Assembly (NCBI RefSeq): GCF_003457605.1
Contig: NZ_QRAN01000001.1
Span: forward strand, 248,642 to 312,641
Length of the DNA stretch: 64,000 bases
Source: Seongchinamella sediminis
Lineage (GTDB): Bacteria; Pseudomonadota; Gammaproteobacteria; Pseudomonadales; Halieaceae
Direction of reading: 5' to 3'
Position numbers and translations under genes: made by a program. Below, in pieces: positions 35,622-44,367 of the stretch (its first letter is position 1; the number at the start of each line of letters is the position of its first letter). Below the pieces are notes generated by a model. It was not told the origin of the DNA and made no database searches. It was given only the letters and a program-made list of their open reading frames with translations.

Positions 35622-37961
35622 GTGACTATCGCCGGAAGAATCAATGCATTGGTAATTGGCATACTGCTGAGCATGACCCTGCTGGTCAGCGGTTTCGCCA
35701 GTGTTCGCGAGTACCGCCTGGAGCGGGACCGACTGCTGACCCAGTTGCAGGAAGAGGCGACCCATCGCCCGGACGTGGCCTTTCACTTTTATTTCAACAA
35801 CCGGGAGGCCCTGGAAACCAGCCTGTACCGGTTGCTTGAACCGGCTGCAGTCGCCTACGGTATCGTCCGCGACAATGGCGGCGAGGCGGTACTGCAGCTG
35901 CCGCCGGGCGCCGCCGTGGCGCCGAAACTGGCGGCATTGCGCGGTGGTTTAGCCGACGCTGACAGGGGGCTGGCCAGTCTCGATGGCCAGGGCCGGGCGG
36001 TGGGGGATGGTTTGCTCAGCGCCCTGCTGGGCGGCGATCGCCATTTCCAGTTGACGCTGCCGATCATCTCCCCGGTAAATCCACTGGCCGCCAGGGTCAG
36101 CCAGCAGGAGTTCCTCGCGGCCGCCGCCCAGCCGCGGGAGGACAAGGTGCGCCACGTCATGGGTTACCTGCAGCTGGCGGTGAACCAGCGCGATCTGCTG
36201 CTGGCAGTGCTCCCGGGGATTTCGCTGGTGGTGTTCGCCTGTATCGCTTTTGCCCTGCTTTGCCTCGTATTCAGCCTGTCCCTGACGCGGCGCATTACCG
36301 CGCCGATCTCCCGGCTGGCGCGGCTGGCAGACGGCATCGCATCCGGGCAGATGCAGGAACCGCTGAAGGTCAGTGGCGGCGGTGAGGTTGAGGAGATTGC
36401 CAACATTCTCAACGGGGTGGTTACCGGGATCAGCAATTACAAGCGGGAAATGGACGTGGACCACCAGTTGCTGAGCATGAAGGTGGAGGAGCGAACCTCC
36501 CAGCTCAGTCGCCGTAACGCCGAACTCAACAAGGCAGTGGAGCAGGTGACCCGCACCAAGAACCGCTTGCGGCAGATGGCTTACTACGATTCCCTGACCT
36601 CGCTGCCCAACCGCCGCTTGTTCACCGAGCAGCTTTCATTGCTGCTGCGACTGTCCCAGCGTAACAGCCAGACCCTGGCCCTGTTATTTCTTGACCTCGA
36701 TAATTTCAAACGCATCAACGATTCCCTGGGCCATAGCGCCGGCGACCTGTTGCTGCGCGAGGTGGGCCAGCGACTGAGCAGCTGCGTCCGCGACAGCGAT
36801 GTGGTCGCCCACTATGTGGACTCGTCGGCAAAGATCGATGTGTCGCGCCTTGGCGGCGATGAATTCACCGTGGTGTTGAACCAGCTGGACAAGCCGGAGT
36901 CGGCTGCTATCGTGGCCGAGCGCCTGATCAGCTCACTTGCCAGGCCCATGCTGATCAACGGTCACGAGCTGGTGGTCACTCCGAGCATCGGTATTGCCCT
37001 GGCACCGGATCACGCCACCGATGTCGAGGGGCTGTTGCGCTGCGCCGATACCGCGATGTACCAGGCCAAGTCCACCGGGAAAAGCACCCATCTCCTTTAC
37101 GATGCCAGCATGGAAGACGAGGGTCTGGACCGGCTGGCCCTGGAAAACGACCTGCGCAAGGCGATGGACAACAATGAGCTGGTGTTGTTCTACCAGCCGC
37201 AGGTGGATACCAACAGCGGCAAGGTGGTAGGGGTCGAGGCTCTGCTGCGTTGGCAGCACCCGGAACACGGGCTGGTGCCGCCATTCCGCTTTATCCCGCT
37301 GGCGGAGGAAATGGGCCTGATCGGAGAGATGGGCGACTGGGTTATTCGCGAGGCCCTGCGCCAGGTGAGGTCGTTCGAGGACCGGGGTATTCACCTGCCG
37401 AAGGTGGCGGTCAACGTGTCTGCCCTGCAGTTCACGCCCAGCTTTACCCGCCGCGTGCGCGCCATGCTTGACCAAGCCCGGGTCGATCCCAGCGTGCTGG
37501 AACTGGAATTGACTGAGGGCGTGGTCATGGGTGATACCTCCGCATCGATCAAGGCCCTGGCGGAATTGCGCGAGCTGGGAGTCAGCCTGTCAATCGATGA
37601 CTTCGGTACCGGTTATTCCTCGCTGAGCTACCTCAGCCGCTTCCCGCTGGACGAATTGAAAATAGACCGCAGCTTTGTGATCGGTGCCGGTAACAGTGTC
37701 GAGGATGCCAGCCTGGTACGAGCGATTATCGCCATGGCAAGGGGGCTGGGGCTGAAGCTGGTGGCGGAGGGGGTGGAAACCGATCAGCAGTACGCTTTTA
37801 TGACCGGGGAGGGCGCCTCGGTGATTCAGGGCTATATGTTCAGCAAGCCGGTTCCCGCCACGGAACTGGAGCCACTGCTGGCCCCCTGGCATTTCCATGA
37901 GCAGATCAAGCAGCTGGAATCCCGGCTGCAGCGCGACCAGCCCGCTGCCGGCGCGTCCTGA
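35622..37961 (+). CDS. Membrane GGDEF-EAL protein (c-di-GMP turnover)
   Basis: A 779-residue inner-membrane protein with two membrane segments (about 8-28 and 195-220) enclosing a periplasmic sensor region, then a HAMP domain (about 220-275), a coiled coil, a GGDEF domain (about 320-495) and an EAL domain (about 510-765). Both catalytic signatures look intact: RLGGDEF in the cyclase domain and EALLRW, ELTEGV, DDFGTGYSSLSYL, KIDRSFV and AEGVET in the phosphodiesterase domain. A short insert (HYVDSSAKIDVS) precedes RLGGDEF. Either activity may dominate. The GTG at 35622 is used. A partial Crp-like site (TGTTT-N6-TCACA) lies at about 35555-35570. Confidence 0.9.
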   Translation: MTIAGRINALVIGILLSMTLLVSGFASVREYRLERDRLLTQLQEEATHRPDVAFHFYFNNREALETSLYRLLEPAAVAYGIVRDNGGEAVLQLPPGAAVAPKLAALRGGLADADRGLASLDGQGRAVGDGLLSALLGGDRHFQLTLPIISPVNPLAARVSQQEFLAAAAQPREDKVRHVMGYLQLAVNQRDLLLAVLPGISLVVFACIAFALLCLVFSLSLTRRITAPISRLARLADGIASGQMQEPLKVSGGGEVEEIANILNGVVTGISNYKREMDVDHQLLSMKVEERTSQLSRRNAELNKAVEQVTRTKNRLRQMAYYDSLTSLPNRRLFTEQLSLLLRLSQRNSQTLALLFLDLDNFKRINDSLGHSAGDLLLREVGQRLSSCVRDSDVVAHYVDSSAKIDVSRLGGDEFTVVLNQLDKPESAAIVAERLISSLARPMLINGHELVVTPSIGIALAPDHATDVEGLLRCADTAMYQAKSTGKSTHLLYDASMEDEGLDRLALENDLRKAMDNNELVLFYQPQVDTNSGKVVGVEALLRWQHPEHGLVPPFRFIPLAEEMGLIGEMGDWVIREALRQVRSFEDRGIHLPKVAVNVSALQFTPSFTRRVRAMLDQARVDPSVLELELTEGVVMGDTSASIKALAELRELGVSLSIDDFGTGYSSLSYLSRFPLDELKIDRSFVIGAGNSVEDASLVRAIIAMARGLGLKLVAEGVETDQQYAFMTGEGASVIQGYMFSKPVPATELEPLLAPWHFHEQIKQLESRLQRDQPAAGAS

Positions 37962-37979
37962 GCCGGGGGCCGGGCTGGC

Positions 37980-38318
37980 TCAGCCCCAGTAGGCTTTCAT
38001 TTTCACTACCTTGCCGGCGTCGTTGAATTCGAACACATCGATCGGGGCGATGGTCAGGTCGCCGATGATGACCTTGAAGGGGAATGCGACCGTATTGCCG
38101 GCGCAGCGCACGTCACCGGTGAGAGTCAGCCTGGCCCCGGTCGCGAAGGCGCCCTCATAGAAGCTGATGATGGCGTCGATACCCACGTACGGCTCGCTGC
38201 CCACCGGATCCTCGACCACGGCGTCCGCGGCGTACATGTCCCGGATCAGGCTGATGTCCTTGTTGTCGAAGGCTTCCACGTACTTGTTTACGACCGCAAT
38301 TTTGTCCGCGTTTTCCAT
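37980..38318 (-). CDS. Ketosteroid-isomerase-like (SnoaL/NTF2 fold) protein
   Basis: A 112-residue cone-fold protein closely patterned on delta5-3-ketosteroid isomerase, which shifts a C5-C6 double bond to C4-C5. The three catalytic positions of the Pseudomonas enzyme are kept: Tyr (Y13 in VNKYVEAF), the proton-shuttling Asp (D37 in VVEDPVGS) and the oxyanion-hole Asp (D94 in IDVFEF). The C-terminal KVVKMKAYWG also matches. It is 13 bases from the acyl-CoA dehydrogenase gene upstream, so it belongs to that unit. A true steroid isomerase is likely but related NTF2-fold hydratases cannot be excluded. Confidence 0.8.
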   Translation of the reverse strand: MENADKIAVVNKYVEAFDNKDISLIRDMYAADAVVEDPVGSEPYVGIDAIISFYEGAFATGARLTLTGDVRCAGNTVAFPFKVIIGDLTIAPIDVFEFNDAGKVVKMKAYWG

Positions 38319-38330
38319 GCTGCGTCCCTG

Positions 38331-39470
38331 TCAGTAGCCACAGAGTGTGGCATAGCGATTCTTGTGAAACCCGGTGTCACCGAAGACCTGCATGACAACC
38401 CGGGCGCGTTTGAGAAAGAAACCGATGTCCAGTTCATCGGTAACACCAATGCCGCCATGCATTTGCACCGCTTCATTGGTAACCAGCTGTGCCAGCTGGT
38501 TGAGCATCGCCTTGGCCAGGCTGGCCAGCAGGGGTAGTTGCTCCGGTGCCTCGTCGACCGCGGACAGGGCCTGCAGCACGACCGAGCGGCACAGCTCGAG
38601 CCGCGACTGTATATGCGCCGCGCGATGCTGCAGGGCCTGGAAACTGCCGATCCTGACCCCAAACTGCTCACGCTCCTTGAGGTATTCGACGGTGCGGTCA
38701 AAGACTTCCAGCGATAAGCCCATCAGCTCGGCTGCGAGGGCCACGCGCCCGCGGTCGAGCACCGGTTCCAGTACCTGCCAGCCCTTGTCCAGTTCCCCCA
38801 GCAGGGCGGAGCCGTCCACTTTCACCTGGTCGAAGCGGATGTTGGCGGCGTTGCGGCTGTCGGCCATCAGCGTGCGCTGTACGCTGACGCCCGCGGCGTC
38901 GCGATCCACCAGCAGCAGGCTGAGGCCCTCGCTGTCATCCTCTGCGCCGCTGCTGCGGGCGACCACCAGCAGCTTGTCGGCGCTGTGTCCGTCGAGGACA
39001 AAGGTTTTTGCGCCGGAGATAACAAAGCCGTCGCCTTCGGCGCTGACTGTGGTCGCTATCTGGCAGGGGCGATGATGGTGGCTCTCCTCCAGCGCCAGCG
39101 CCAGGGTCAGCTCGCCGACGGCAATTGCCGGCAGCAGGGCATTTTTCTGGGCTTCGTTGCCGGCCAGCAGAATGGCCGAGGCGCCCACCACCGCAGACGC
39201 GAACAGCGGCGAGGCGGTGAGGGTGCGCCCGGATTCCTCCATCACCACGCCCAGTCCGCTAAAACCGAATTCCAGGCCACCGTAGGCCTCGGGCAAAATA
39301 ATGCTGGCCCAGCCCAGCTCGGTCATTTGTTTCCACAGTTCAGGGTCGTATCCCAGCGCATCGCGGGTGTCCCGCAGCGTGCGCAGGGACGCTACCGGGG
39401 CGTTGTTCGTCAGGAACTCCCGGGCGCTGTCCTGCAGCAAGCGTTGTTCTTCGTTGAGTACCAGTGCCAT
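38331..39470 (-). CDS. Acyl-CoA dehydrogenase, small-subunit type
   Basis: A 379-residue flavoprotein of the acyl-CoA dehydrogenase family. Landmarks are FLTNNAPVASLRTLRD, LGWASIILPEAYGGLEFGFSG, ALALEES, the FAD-contact region and a final QVFGDTGFHKNRYA. It lacks the canonical base in the late YEG-type motif, and the beta-domain is less complete than in its neighbour. That pattern fits the weaker partner of heterotetrameric (alpha2beta2) steroid-type dehydrogenases. It is encoded next to a second, larger acyl-CoA dehydrogenase, and GGAGAG precedes the ATG at 39470. Steroid side-chain or ring degradation is inferred from this pairing plus the isomerase. Confidence 0.88.
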   Translation of the reverse strand: MALVLNEEQRLLQDSAREFLTNNAPVASLRTLRDTRDALGYDPELWKQMTELGWASIILPEAYGGLEFGFSGLGVVMEESGRTLTASPLFASAVVGASAILLAGNEAQKNALLPAIAVGELTLALALEESHHHRPCQIATTVSAEGDGFVISGAKTFVLDGHSADKLLVVARSSGAEDDSEGLSLLLVDRDAAGVSVQRTLMADSRNAANIRFDQVKVDGSALLGELDKGWQVLEPVLDRGRVALAAELMGLSLEVFDRTVEYLKEREQFGVRIGSFQALQHRAAHIQSRLELCRSVVLQALSAVDEAPEQLPLLASLAKAMLNQLAQLVTNEAVQMHGGIGVTDELDIGFFLKRARVVMQVFGDTGFHKNRYATLCGY

Positions 39471-39517
39471 TGTTCTCTCCTGGGGCCCGGGGCCCGTTCA
39501 CACTAACTGAGCTGGCC

Positions 39518-40732
39518 CTAGGACCGGGGCAGTTGCAGTACGTTTTTGGCGATGACGTTCAGCTGTATTTCCGAGCTGCCGCCGGCAATGGTCAGCGCCT
39601 TGGACATGGCCCAGGTGCGCAGAGTATCCAGTTCCGAGGCGGAGAAGCCCTCGCCCTCCCAGCCCAGGCCCTGGCTGCCCATGATTGCCAGCAGCAGTTC
39701 GCTCTTGGTTTTTTCCGCCTCGGTGCCGACGTATTTCATCACCAGCGGTGCCGCGCTGCGCACGCCGGCGATCTTTTCCTCGAAGGTGCGGAAGTGGGTC
39801 AGGCCGATGGCGTGCATTTCCATGTCGTAGTCCACCAGTTGCGAGCGCAGTTCCGCATCGGCAATTCTGCCGTTTTCAAAGGGCAGGTACTCGCGGGCGG
39901 CCGCGTTGGGCTGGACCGACTCGCGCGGTGTGTCGCTGCCCATTTCCGCCATCAGCTTGCGCTCGTGCACCAGCAGCGCCTTGGCTACTCCCCAGCCTTT
40001 GTTGAGTTCGCCCACCAGGTTTTCCCTGGGCACTTTCACGTTGTCGAAAAACGTCTGGCAAAACTCGGATTCGCCGCTAATCAGCTCGATGGGGGTGGTG
40101 CTGACGCCCGGGTCGGCCATGTCTATCAGCAGGAAGCTGATGCCTTCCTGGTTTTTGGCCTCCGCGTCGGTGCGCACCAGGCAGAATATCCAGTCACACT
40201 TGTCGGCCGCCGTGGTCCATATTTTGCTGCCGTTGACCAGGAAATGGTCGCCCTTGTCCTCGGCCTTGCACTGCAGGCTGGCCAGGTCGGATCCGGCGCC
40301 CGGCTCCGAGTAGCCCTGGGCCCAGCGTATCTCGCCATTGATAATGGCGGGTATATGCTGTTGCTTCTGGGCCTCGTTGCCGAATTCAAGCAGCGCCGGT
40401 CCCAGCATCCAGATGCCGATGCCGTACAGGGGCGTGCGCGCCCCCAGGGCTTTCATCTCTTCGCTGATGATTTTTGCCTGTTGCGGGTCCAGCCCGCCGC
40501 CACCGTACTCGGTGGGCCACTCCGGGCAAATCCAGCCCTTGTCGCGCATGCGCTCAAACCAAAGCTTGGCGTCGGCACTGGGAAATGTGCTATTGCGGCC
40601 GCCGTAGTACTGCTCGCCGGCGGTCATCGGTTGCCGCTGGGACTGGGGGCAGTTGTCCTCCAGCCACTGGCGAACATCGCGGCGAAACTGCTCAAGGTCG
40701 TTCACAATATTTCTCCTGGCGGGGGCGTTCAT
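39518..40732 (-). CDS. Acyl-CoA dehydrogenase, large-subunit type
   Basis: A 404-residue acyl-CoA dehydrogenase that introduces an alpha-beta double bond in an acyl-CoA with FAD. The family signatures are CPEWPTEYGGGGLDPQQAKI, GEIRWAQGYSEPGAGSDLASLQ (FAD/substrate loop), NGSKIWTT, LLIDMADPGV and the C-terminal IAGGSSEIQLNVIAKNVL. The usual catalytic Glu before the GGSSEIQ segment is replaced by Ala-Gly, so the base must come from another loop, as in the isovaleryl- or long-chain-type enzymes. The ATG at 40732 and a GTG at 40705 both have GGAG. It heads the three-gene unit. Confidence 0.9.
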   Translation of the reverse strand: MNAPARRNIVNDLEQFRRDVRQWLEDNCPQSQRQPMTAGEQYYGGRNSTFPSADAKLWFERMRDKGWICPEWPTEYGGGGLDPQQAKIISEEMKALGARTPLYGIGIWMLGPALLEFGNEAQKQQHIPAIINGEIRWAQGYSEPGAGSDLASLQCKAEDKGDHFLVNGSKIWTTAADKCDWIFCLVRTDAEAKNQEGISFLLIDMADPGVSTTPIELISGESEFCQTFFDNVKVPRENLVGELNKGWGVAKALLVHERKLMAEMGSDTPRESVQPNAAAREYLPFENGRIADAELRSQLVDYDMEMHAIGLTHFRTFEEKIAGVRSAAPLVMKYVGTEAEKTKSELLLAIMGSQGLGWEGEGFSASELDTLRTWAMSKALTIAGGSSEIQLNVIAKNVLQLPRS

Positions 40733-40898
40733 GAGGTCTCCGTCTTCAGTTTAGCGCGAAGCGGCCCCGGGTAGTTACGGCCCTGGAAATCGCTTCTATT
40801 GACGCACTGTCAGATTAGCGCTGCCCTCTGCTATGGCAATGGCTTAATAAGTCAGCCCGAATGACAATATGGGACAGGGTCCGCCCCGGATTGTGTTC

Positions 40899-40926
40899 AC
40901 CCCAGTGGGGTATAGCGCTGCATACC
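40899..40926. promoter_or_regulatory. Two overlapping palindromes between divergent catabolic genes
   Basis: ACCCCA-G-TGGGGT (40899-40911) is a perfect 13-base inverted repeat. It overlaps GGTAT-N8-ATACC (40909-40926). They lie just upstream of the SDR promoter and between the divergent acyl-CoA dehydrogenase and SDR genes, as an operator for a local regulator would. No regulator gene is adjacent. Confidence 0.4.
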
Positions 40927-40933
40927 GGCGGGT

Positions 40934-40962
40934 TTGACGCTGGCCTGGCGGCTGGGCATATT
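40934..40962 (+). promoter_or_regulatory. Promoter of the SDR gene
   Basis: TTGACG (40934-40939, five of six matches) and CATATT (40957-40962, four of six) are 17 bases apart. The predicted start near 40969 gives a leader of about 20 bases. Confidence 0.6.
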
Positions 40963-40989
40963 CAGGGTTTTGACCGGGGAGAGTGAGTC

Positions 40990-41739
40990 GTGCAGCGACT
41001 GGCGGACAGGGTGGTTCTGGTAACGGGCGCGGGCAGCGGTATTGGCCGCGCCAGCGCACTACGCGCGGCCGCGGAAGGTGCGCGTGTTTACTGTGTCGAT
41101 ATAGACGAGTCGGCAGCCGGGGCGACCGCCGCTGACGTTGCCGCGGCGGGCGGGCAGGCGGCCGCACGGCGCTGCGACATCAGCAGGGCCGCCGATGTCC
41201 AGGCGGCAGTGGATGACTGTGTCGCCAGGTTCGACGGCCTGCACGCGCTGGTGAACATGGCGGGCATACTCAGGTTTGACGATACCGGGCAGCTGTCCCT
41301 GGACCGCTGGCAGCAGGTGCTTGACGTCAACCTCACCGGCACGCTGCTGGTGTGCCAGGCCGCGCTCCCGCACTTGCTCGCGACCCGCGGCAGTATCGTC
41401 AACGCGGCATCCACCGCAGCCCTTGCCGGTCTTCCCTGCGGCGTGGCCTATTCGGCGAGCAAGGGCGGGGTGCTGGCGATGACCCGCAGTCTTGCCGTGG
41501 AGTACGCCAAGCGCGGTGTGCGGGCCAATTGTGTTTGCCCGGGGGATATCAAGACCGACATGACCCGTGACGTCGACTTTCCCGCGACCATGGACTACAG
41601 CCTGATGGGGCGCATCTCGTCGCTCACCGGGCCGCAGGGCGCGGAAGTCGTTGCCGGGGTGATTGCCATGCTGATTTCAGATGACGGTGCCCACATCACC
41701 GGCGAGGACATCCGCATCGACGGCGGTACCCTGTCCTGA
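40990..41739 (+). CDS. SDR-family NAD(P)-dependent oxidoreductase
   Basis: A 249-residue classical short-chain dehydrogenase/reductase. It has the cofactor motif TGAGSGIGRA at the N-terminus, an Asp after the second strand (VYCVDID) that favours NAD over NADP, the VNMAGILR segment (variant of NNAG), the catalytic Ser in ASTAALAG and the YSASKGG tetrad motif. The final GEDIRIDGGTLS is typical of this family. A GTG start is used. It is divergent from the acyl-CoA dehydrogenase/isomerase unit. A hydroxysteroid or 3-hydroxyacyl substrate is possible but not demonstrable. Confidence 0.88.
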   Translation: MQRLADRVVLVTGAGSGIGRASALRAAAEGARVYCVDIDESAAGATAADVAAAGGQAAARRCDISRAADVQAAVDDCVARFDGLHALVNMAGILRFDDTGQLSLDRWQQVLDVNLTGTLLVCQAALPHLLATRGSIVNAASTAALAGLPCGVAYSASKGGVLAMTRSLAVEYAKRGVRANCVCPGDIKTDMTRDVDFPATMDYSLMGRISSLTGPQGAEVVAGVIAMLISDDGAHITGEDIRIDGGTLS

Positions 41740-42792
41740 CTACTGGGATTCGATCAGCTCCACCTTGAAACTGAGTTCCCGCTCGCCGCGTCGGGTGTCG
41801 ATAGTGACCGTGTCGCCCGGTTCGAATTTTTCCAGCGCGGTCAGGTAATCATCGCTGGAACGAATCGTCTTGCCGTTGATACGGGTAATGACATCGCCGA
41901 GCTTGATTTCGCGTCGGCCCACCTGGCGGGCGCCCTCCATACCCGCTTCCGCGGCCGGCAGCCCGGGATAGACGTGGACGATGGGCACACCCTCGATGCC
42001 AAAGCGGCGGATCCAGCGGTCGCTGGCCAGTTCAACCCCGATAATCGGGTGCAGCACCTTGCCGTAGGCGATCAACTGGGGCACCACATCCTTCACCGTG
42101 TTTACCGGTATGGCGAAGCCGATGCCGGCACTGGCACCGCTGGGGCTGAATATCGCGGTGTTGACGCCGACCAGTTGCCCCAGGGAATTGAGCAGCGGGC
42201 CGCCGGAATTACCGGGGTTGATAGCGGCATCGGTCTGGATAACCCCGCGGATGGTGCGCCCGCTGGGGGCGCGGATTTCCCGCCCCAGGGCGCTCACCAC
42301 GCCGGTGGTCAGGGTGGTGTCCAGGCCGAAGGGATTGCCGATGGCAAGCACCTTGCGACCCACCGACAGCTCCGAGGAGTCTCCCAGGGGCAGCGCCTGC
42401 AGGTCCTCCGGCGGATCCTCTATACGCAATACGGCCAGGTCCTTCTCCGGGGCCACGCCCACCACCTGGGCCTCGAATTCCCGTTGGTCGCCCAGGGTGA
42501 CGAGCAGCCGGTGGGCGCCGGCGATAACATGAAAATTGGTCACCACCAGCCCGCTTTCAGCCCAGACAAAACCCGTGCCCGAACCGCGGGGAATCTCCTG
42601 CACATTGCGCGAGAACAGGTTGCGCCTGAGCGCGGTGTTAGTCACGTAGACCACCGACGGACTGGCCCGGCTGAATATCTCGGTGGAATTTTGTTCATCC
42701 TCGGTGGCGAAGCTCAGGTAGTCGGGCTCGGCGGCAGTTGCCGCCAGCGCGGGAATGAGCAGGGCGCCGATCAGTAGTCGCAGTTTTCGCAC
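41740..42792 (-). CDS. HtrA/Deg-type serine protease with one PDZ domain
   Basis: A 350-residue periplasmic trypsin-like protease. A signal peptide (about 1-21, ending in TAAAEP) precedes the protease domain. The triad is visible: His in VVTNFHVIAG (with Phe for the usual Asn), Asp in EKDLAVLRI and Ser in NPGNSGGPLLN. A single PDZ domain starts near 260 (HPIIGVELASD, GLPAAEAGM, GDVITRINGKTI). The layout is between DegS (one PDZ, membrane anchor) and DegQ (two PDZ, soluble); cleavage of the leader would give a soluble form. It follows the DUF1499 gene by 3 bases. Confidence 0.9.
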   Translation of the reverse strand: MRKLRLLIGALLIPALAATAAEPDYLSFATEDEQNSTEIFSRASPSVVYVTNTALRRNLFSRNVQEIPRGSGTGFVWAESGLVVTNFHVIAGAHRLLVTLGDQREFEAQVVGVAPEKDLAVLRIEDPPEDLQALPLGDSSELSVGRKVLAIGNPFGLDTTLTTGVVSALGREIRAPSGRTIRGVIQTDAAINPGNSGGPLLNSLGQLVGVNTAIFSPSGASAGIGFAIPVNTVKDVVPQLIAYGKVLHPIIGVELASDRWIRRFGIEGVPIVHVYPGLPAAEAGMEGARQVGRREIKLGDVITRINGKTIRSSDDYLTALEKFEPGDTVTIDTRRGERELSFKVELIESQ

Positions 42793-42795
42793 GGT

Positions 42796-43521
42796 TCAGC
42801 CCCGTTCCTTAAAGGCCTGGAAGAAAGCCCTGATGCGTGCCGCATTGGCCCCCAGGTCGCTGATGCCCACCCGGGACACCGAGCGCAGGTCCACCAGGGT
42901 GCCGTCGGCGTTGGTGTTCAGGCGGATAACCACATCGTCCTTGAAGCCCATGATCGCGGTAGTGTCCACGGCCTCGATCACACCGCTGTTCAGGTCCTGG
43001 TGATAGACCTCCCAGCCGAGTTCGTCGGCGGTGGCCAGTGCCCGTTCAAACGCGGTCTCTATGGAATCGTTGATGACCAGGGTTTGCAGGTCCGGGTAAG
43101 CCCGCGCCTGCATCTCGATGACCTCTTCCTGCAGGGCCAGGCTGTTGCTGGCGTTACCGCGCACTTTTCCGGCGGTGACGAACTGCGGCGGGTTTTGCAG
43201 GTCGGTAGAGATGTTGTGAATGGGCGGATAGTCCCCGCGCCCCGCAAGCAGCGACAAGAGCAGCAGGGTGCCCGGAATCGCAAACAGGGCCCGCATCCGG
43301 GTGTCTTTGCGCCAGAGCGCATAGCGGGGCAGCGCCATGAGCAGCAGGGCGAGCAGCAGGGCCAGCGCCGATCCGGCGCAGGCGACCGCGTACAGCAGCA
43401 GTCCCTGCTGCCAGGCCCCTGAGCGCACGGTCAGCACCGCCAGCGGAATAGCGACCAGCAGGGTGATGGCCAGGTAGCCGGTCCAGTTGATCACGGCCGG
43501 GGTTTTGCTTGTTGTGGTCAC
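42796..43521 (-). CDS. DUF1499 membrane protein
   Basis: A 241-residue protein with three N-terminal hydrophobic segments (about 12-110) and a C-terminal DUF1499 domain (about 120-240). The domain is recognised from YPDLQTLVINDSIETAFERAL, AVDTTAIMGFKDDVVIRL, LVDLRSVSRVG and DLGANAARIRAF. The function of the family is unknown. The GTG at 43521 is chosen because GGAG lies 6 bases upstream; an upstream GTG at 43533 adds four residues. It is co-transcribed with the downstream protease, suggesting an envelope role. Confidence 0.82.
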   Translation of the reverse strand: MTTTSKTPAVINWTGYLAITLLVAIPLAVLTVRSGAWQQGLLLYAVACAGSALALLLALLLMALPRYALWRKDTRMRALFAIPGTLLLLSLLAGRGDYPPIHNISTDLQNPPQFVTAGKVRGNASNSLALQEEVIEMQARAYPDLQTLVINDSIETAFERALATADELGWEVYHQDLNSGVIEAVDTTAIMGFKDDVVIRLNTNADGTLVDLRSVSRVGISDLGANAARIRAFFQAFKERG

Positions 43522-43653
43522 TGTTCTCTCCACGAGCTTGGCTGCGGTACAAGAATACTACCGGCGCCGGCTTCTGGCGAGGCGGCGCATTGTGGTGCGG
43601 ATGCCGTTTTGCTTTACTGGTGGCTCACTGGATTTTTTCAAGGGTGCACAATT

Positions 43654-44367
43654 GTGGAAAAGCTGATTTACCCCCTGTGGAAGGCAGAGGCGGCGGACAG
43701 TGACGGTTTTCGGGACCAGCTGCTGGCCAGTCTGCGCCAACTGGCGCCAAACCCGGCGATTCGCGGGCTGCGGCTTGCTGTGTCCGATTCCGCCGTTGCC
43801 GCCGGTGCCCAGCGCCGCATGGCCGCCACCCGACCGCTACCGGACGCGGTGCTGTCGGTGTGGCTGGATGCGGCCGCGGGCCAGCGCGGTGACATAGAGG
43901 CCAGCCTGGTTGACCCGGTATCGCGCCATCACTGTTACCTGGTGACGGAGGCCGAGCCCCTACTCAATCGCAGCCAGCAGCCGGGTAATGACGACCGCGT
44001 GCCCGGCATGTGCCAGGTGGTGTTCCTGCAGCGCCCGCCGCGACTGTCGGAGAGCGAATGGCTGTCCATCTGGCAGGACAGCCATACCCAGGTGGCGATC
44101 GACACGCAGTCCACCTTTGGCTACCGGCAGAACGTTATCGTGCGCGGGCTCAGCTACGCGGCGCCCCCGCTCAACGCCATGATTGAAGAGAATTTCCCGG
44201 AGGCCGCCATCACCTGTAATCACGCCTTCTACGGCGTTGCCGAGGATGACGATGAGGGCCTGGCCCGTAACGCCCAGACCATGATGGAGAGCGTGGCCCG
44301 CTTTATCGATTTCGACCGCATCGATGTTATCCCGATGAGCGAATACCTGCTCAAGCCGCTGGCCTGA
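43654..44367 (+). CDS. EthD-domain-like protein
   Basis: A 237-residue protein with the ferredoxin-like alpha+beta pattern of the EthD/dimeric alpha-beta barrel group: MCQVVFLQRPPRLSESEWLSIWQDSHTQVAID and MMESVARFIDFDRIDVIPMSEYL. It may carry two such halves, the first (MEKLIYPLWK, SVWLDAAAG) being weaker. EthD-type domains occur in degradation clusters and in small heme or substrate-binding enzymes; no reaction can be assigned. The GTG at 43654 is favoured over an upstream ATG that would add a hydrophobic stub. Its TGA stop sits in the palindrome GCCTGATCAGGC, shared with the convergent htpX stop. Confidence 0.7.
   Translation: MEKLIYPLWKAEAADSDGFRDQLLASLRQLAPNPAIRGLRLAVSDSAVAAGAQRRMAATRPLPDAVLSVWLDAAAGQRGDIEASLVDPVSRHHCYLVTEAEPLLNRSQQPGNDDRVPGMCQVVFLQRPPRLSESEWLSIWQDSHTQVAIDTQSTFGYRQNVIVRGLSYAAPPLNAMIEENFPEAAITCNHAFYGVAEDDDEGLARNAQTMMESVARFIDFDRIDVIPMSEYLLKPLA

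Noticed and set aside
39464-40774. A 436-codon plus-strand frame across the large acyl-CoA dehydrogenase
   Set aside because: Antisense to a clear enzyme gene; no recognisable domain or start signal.
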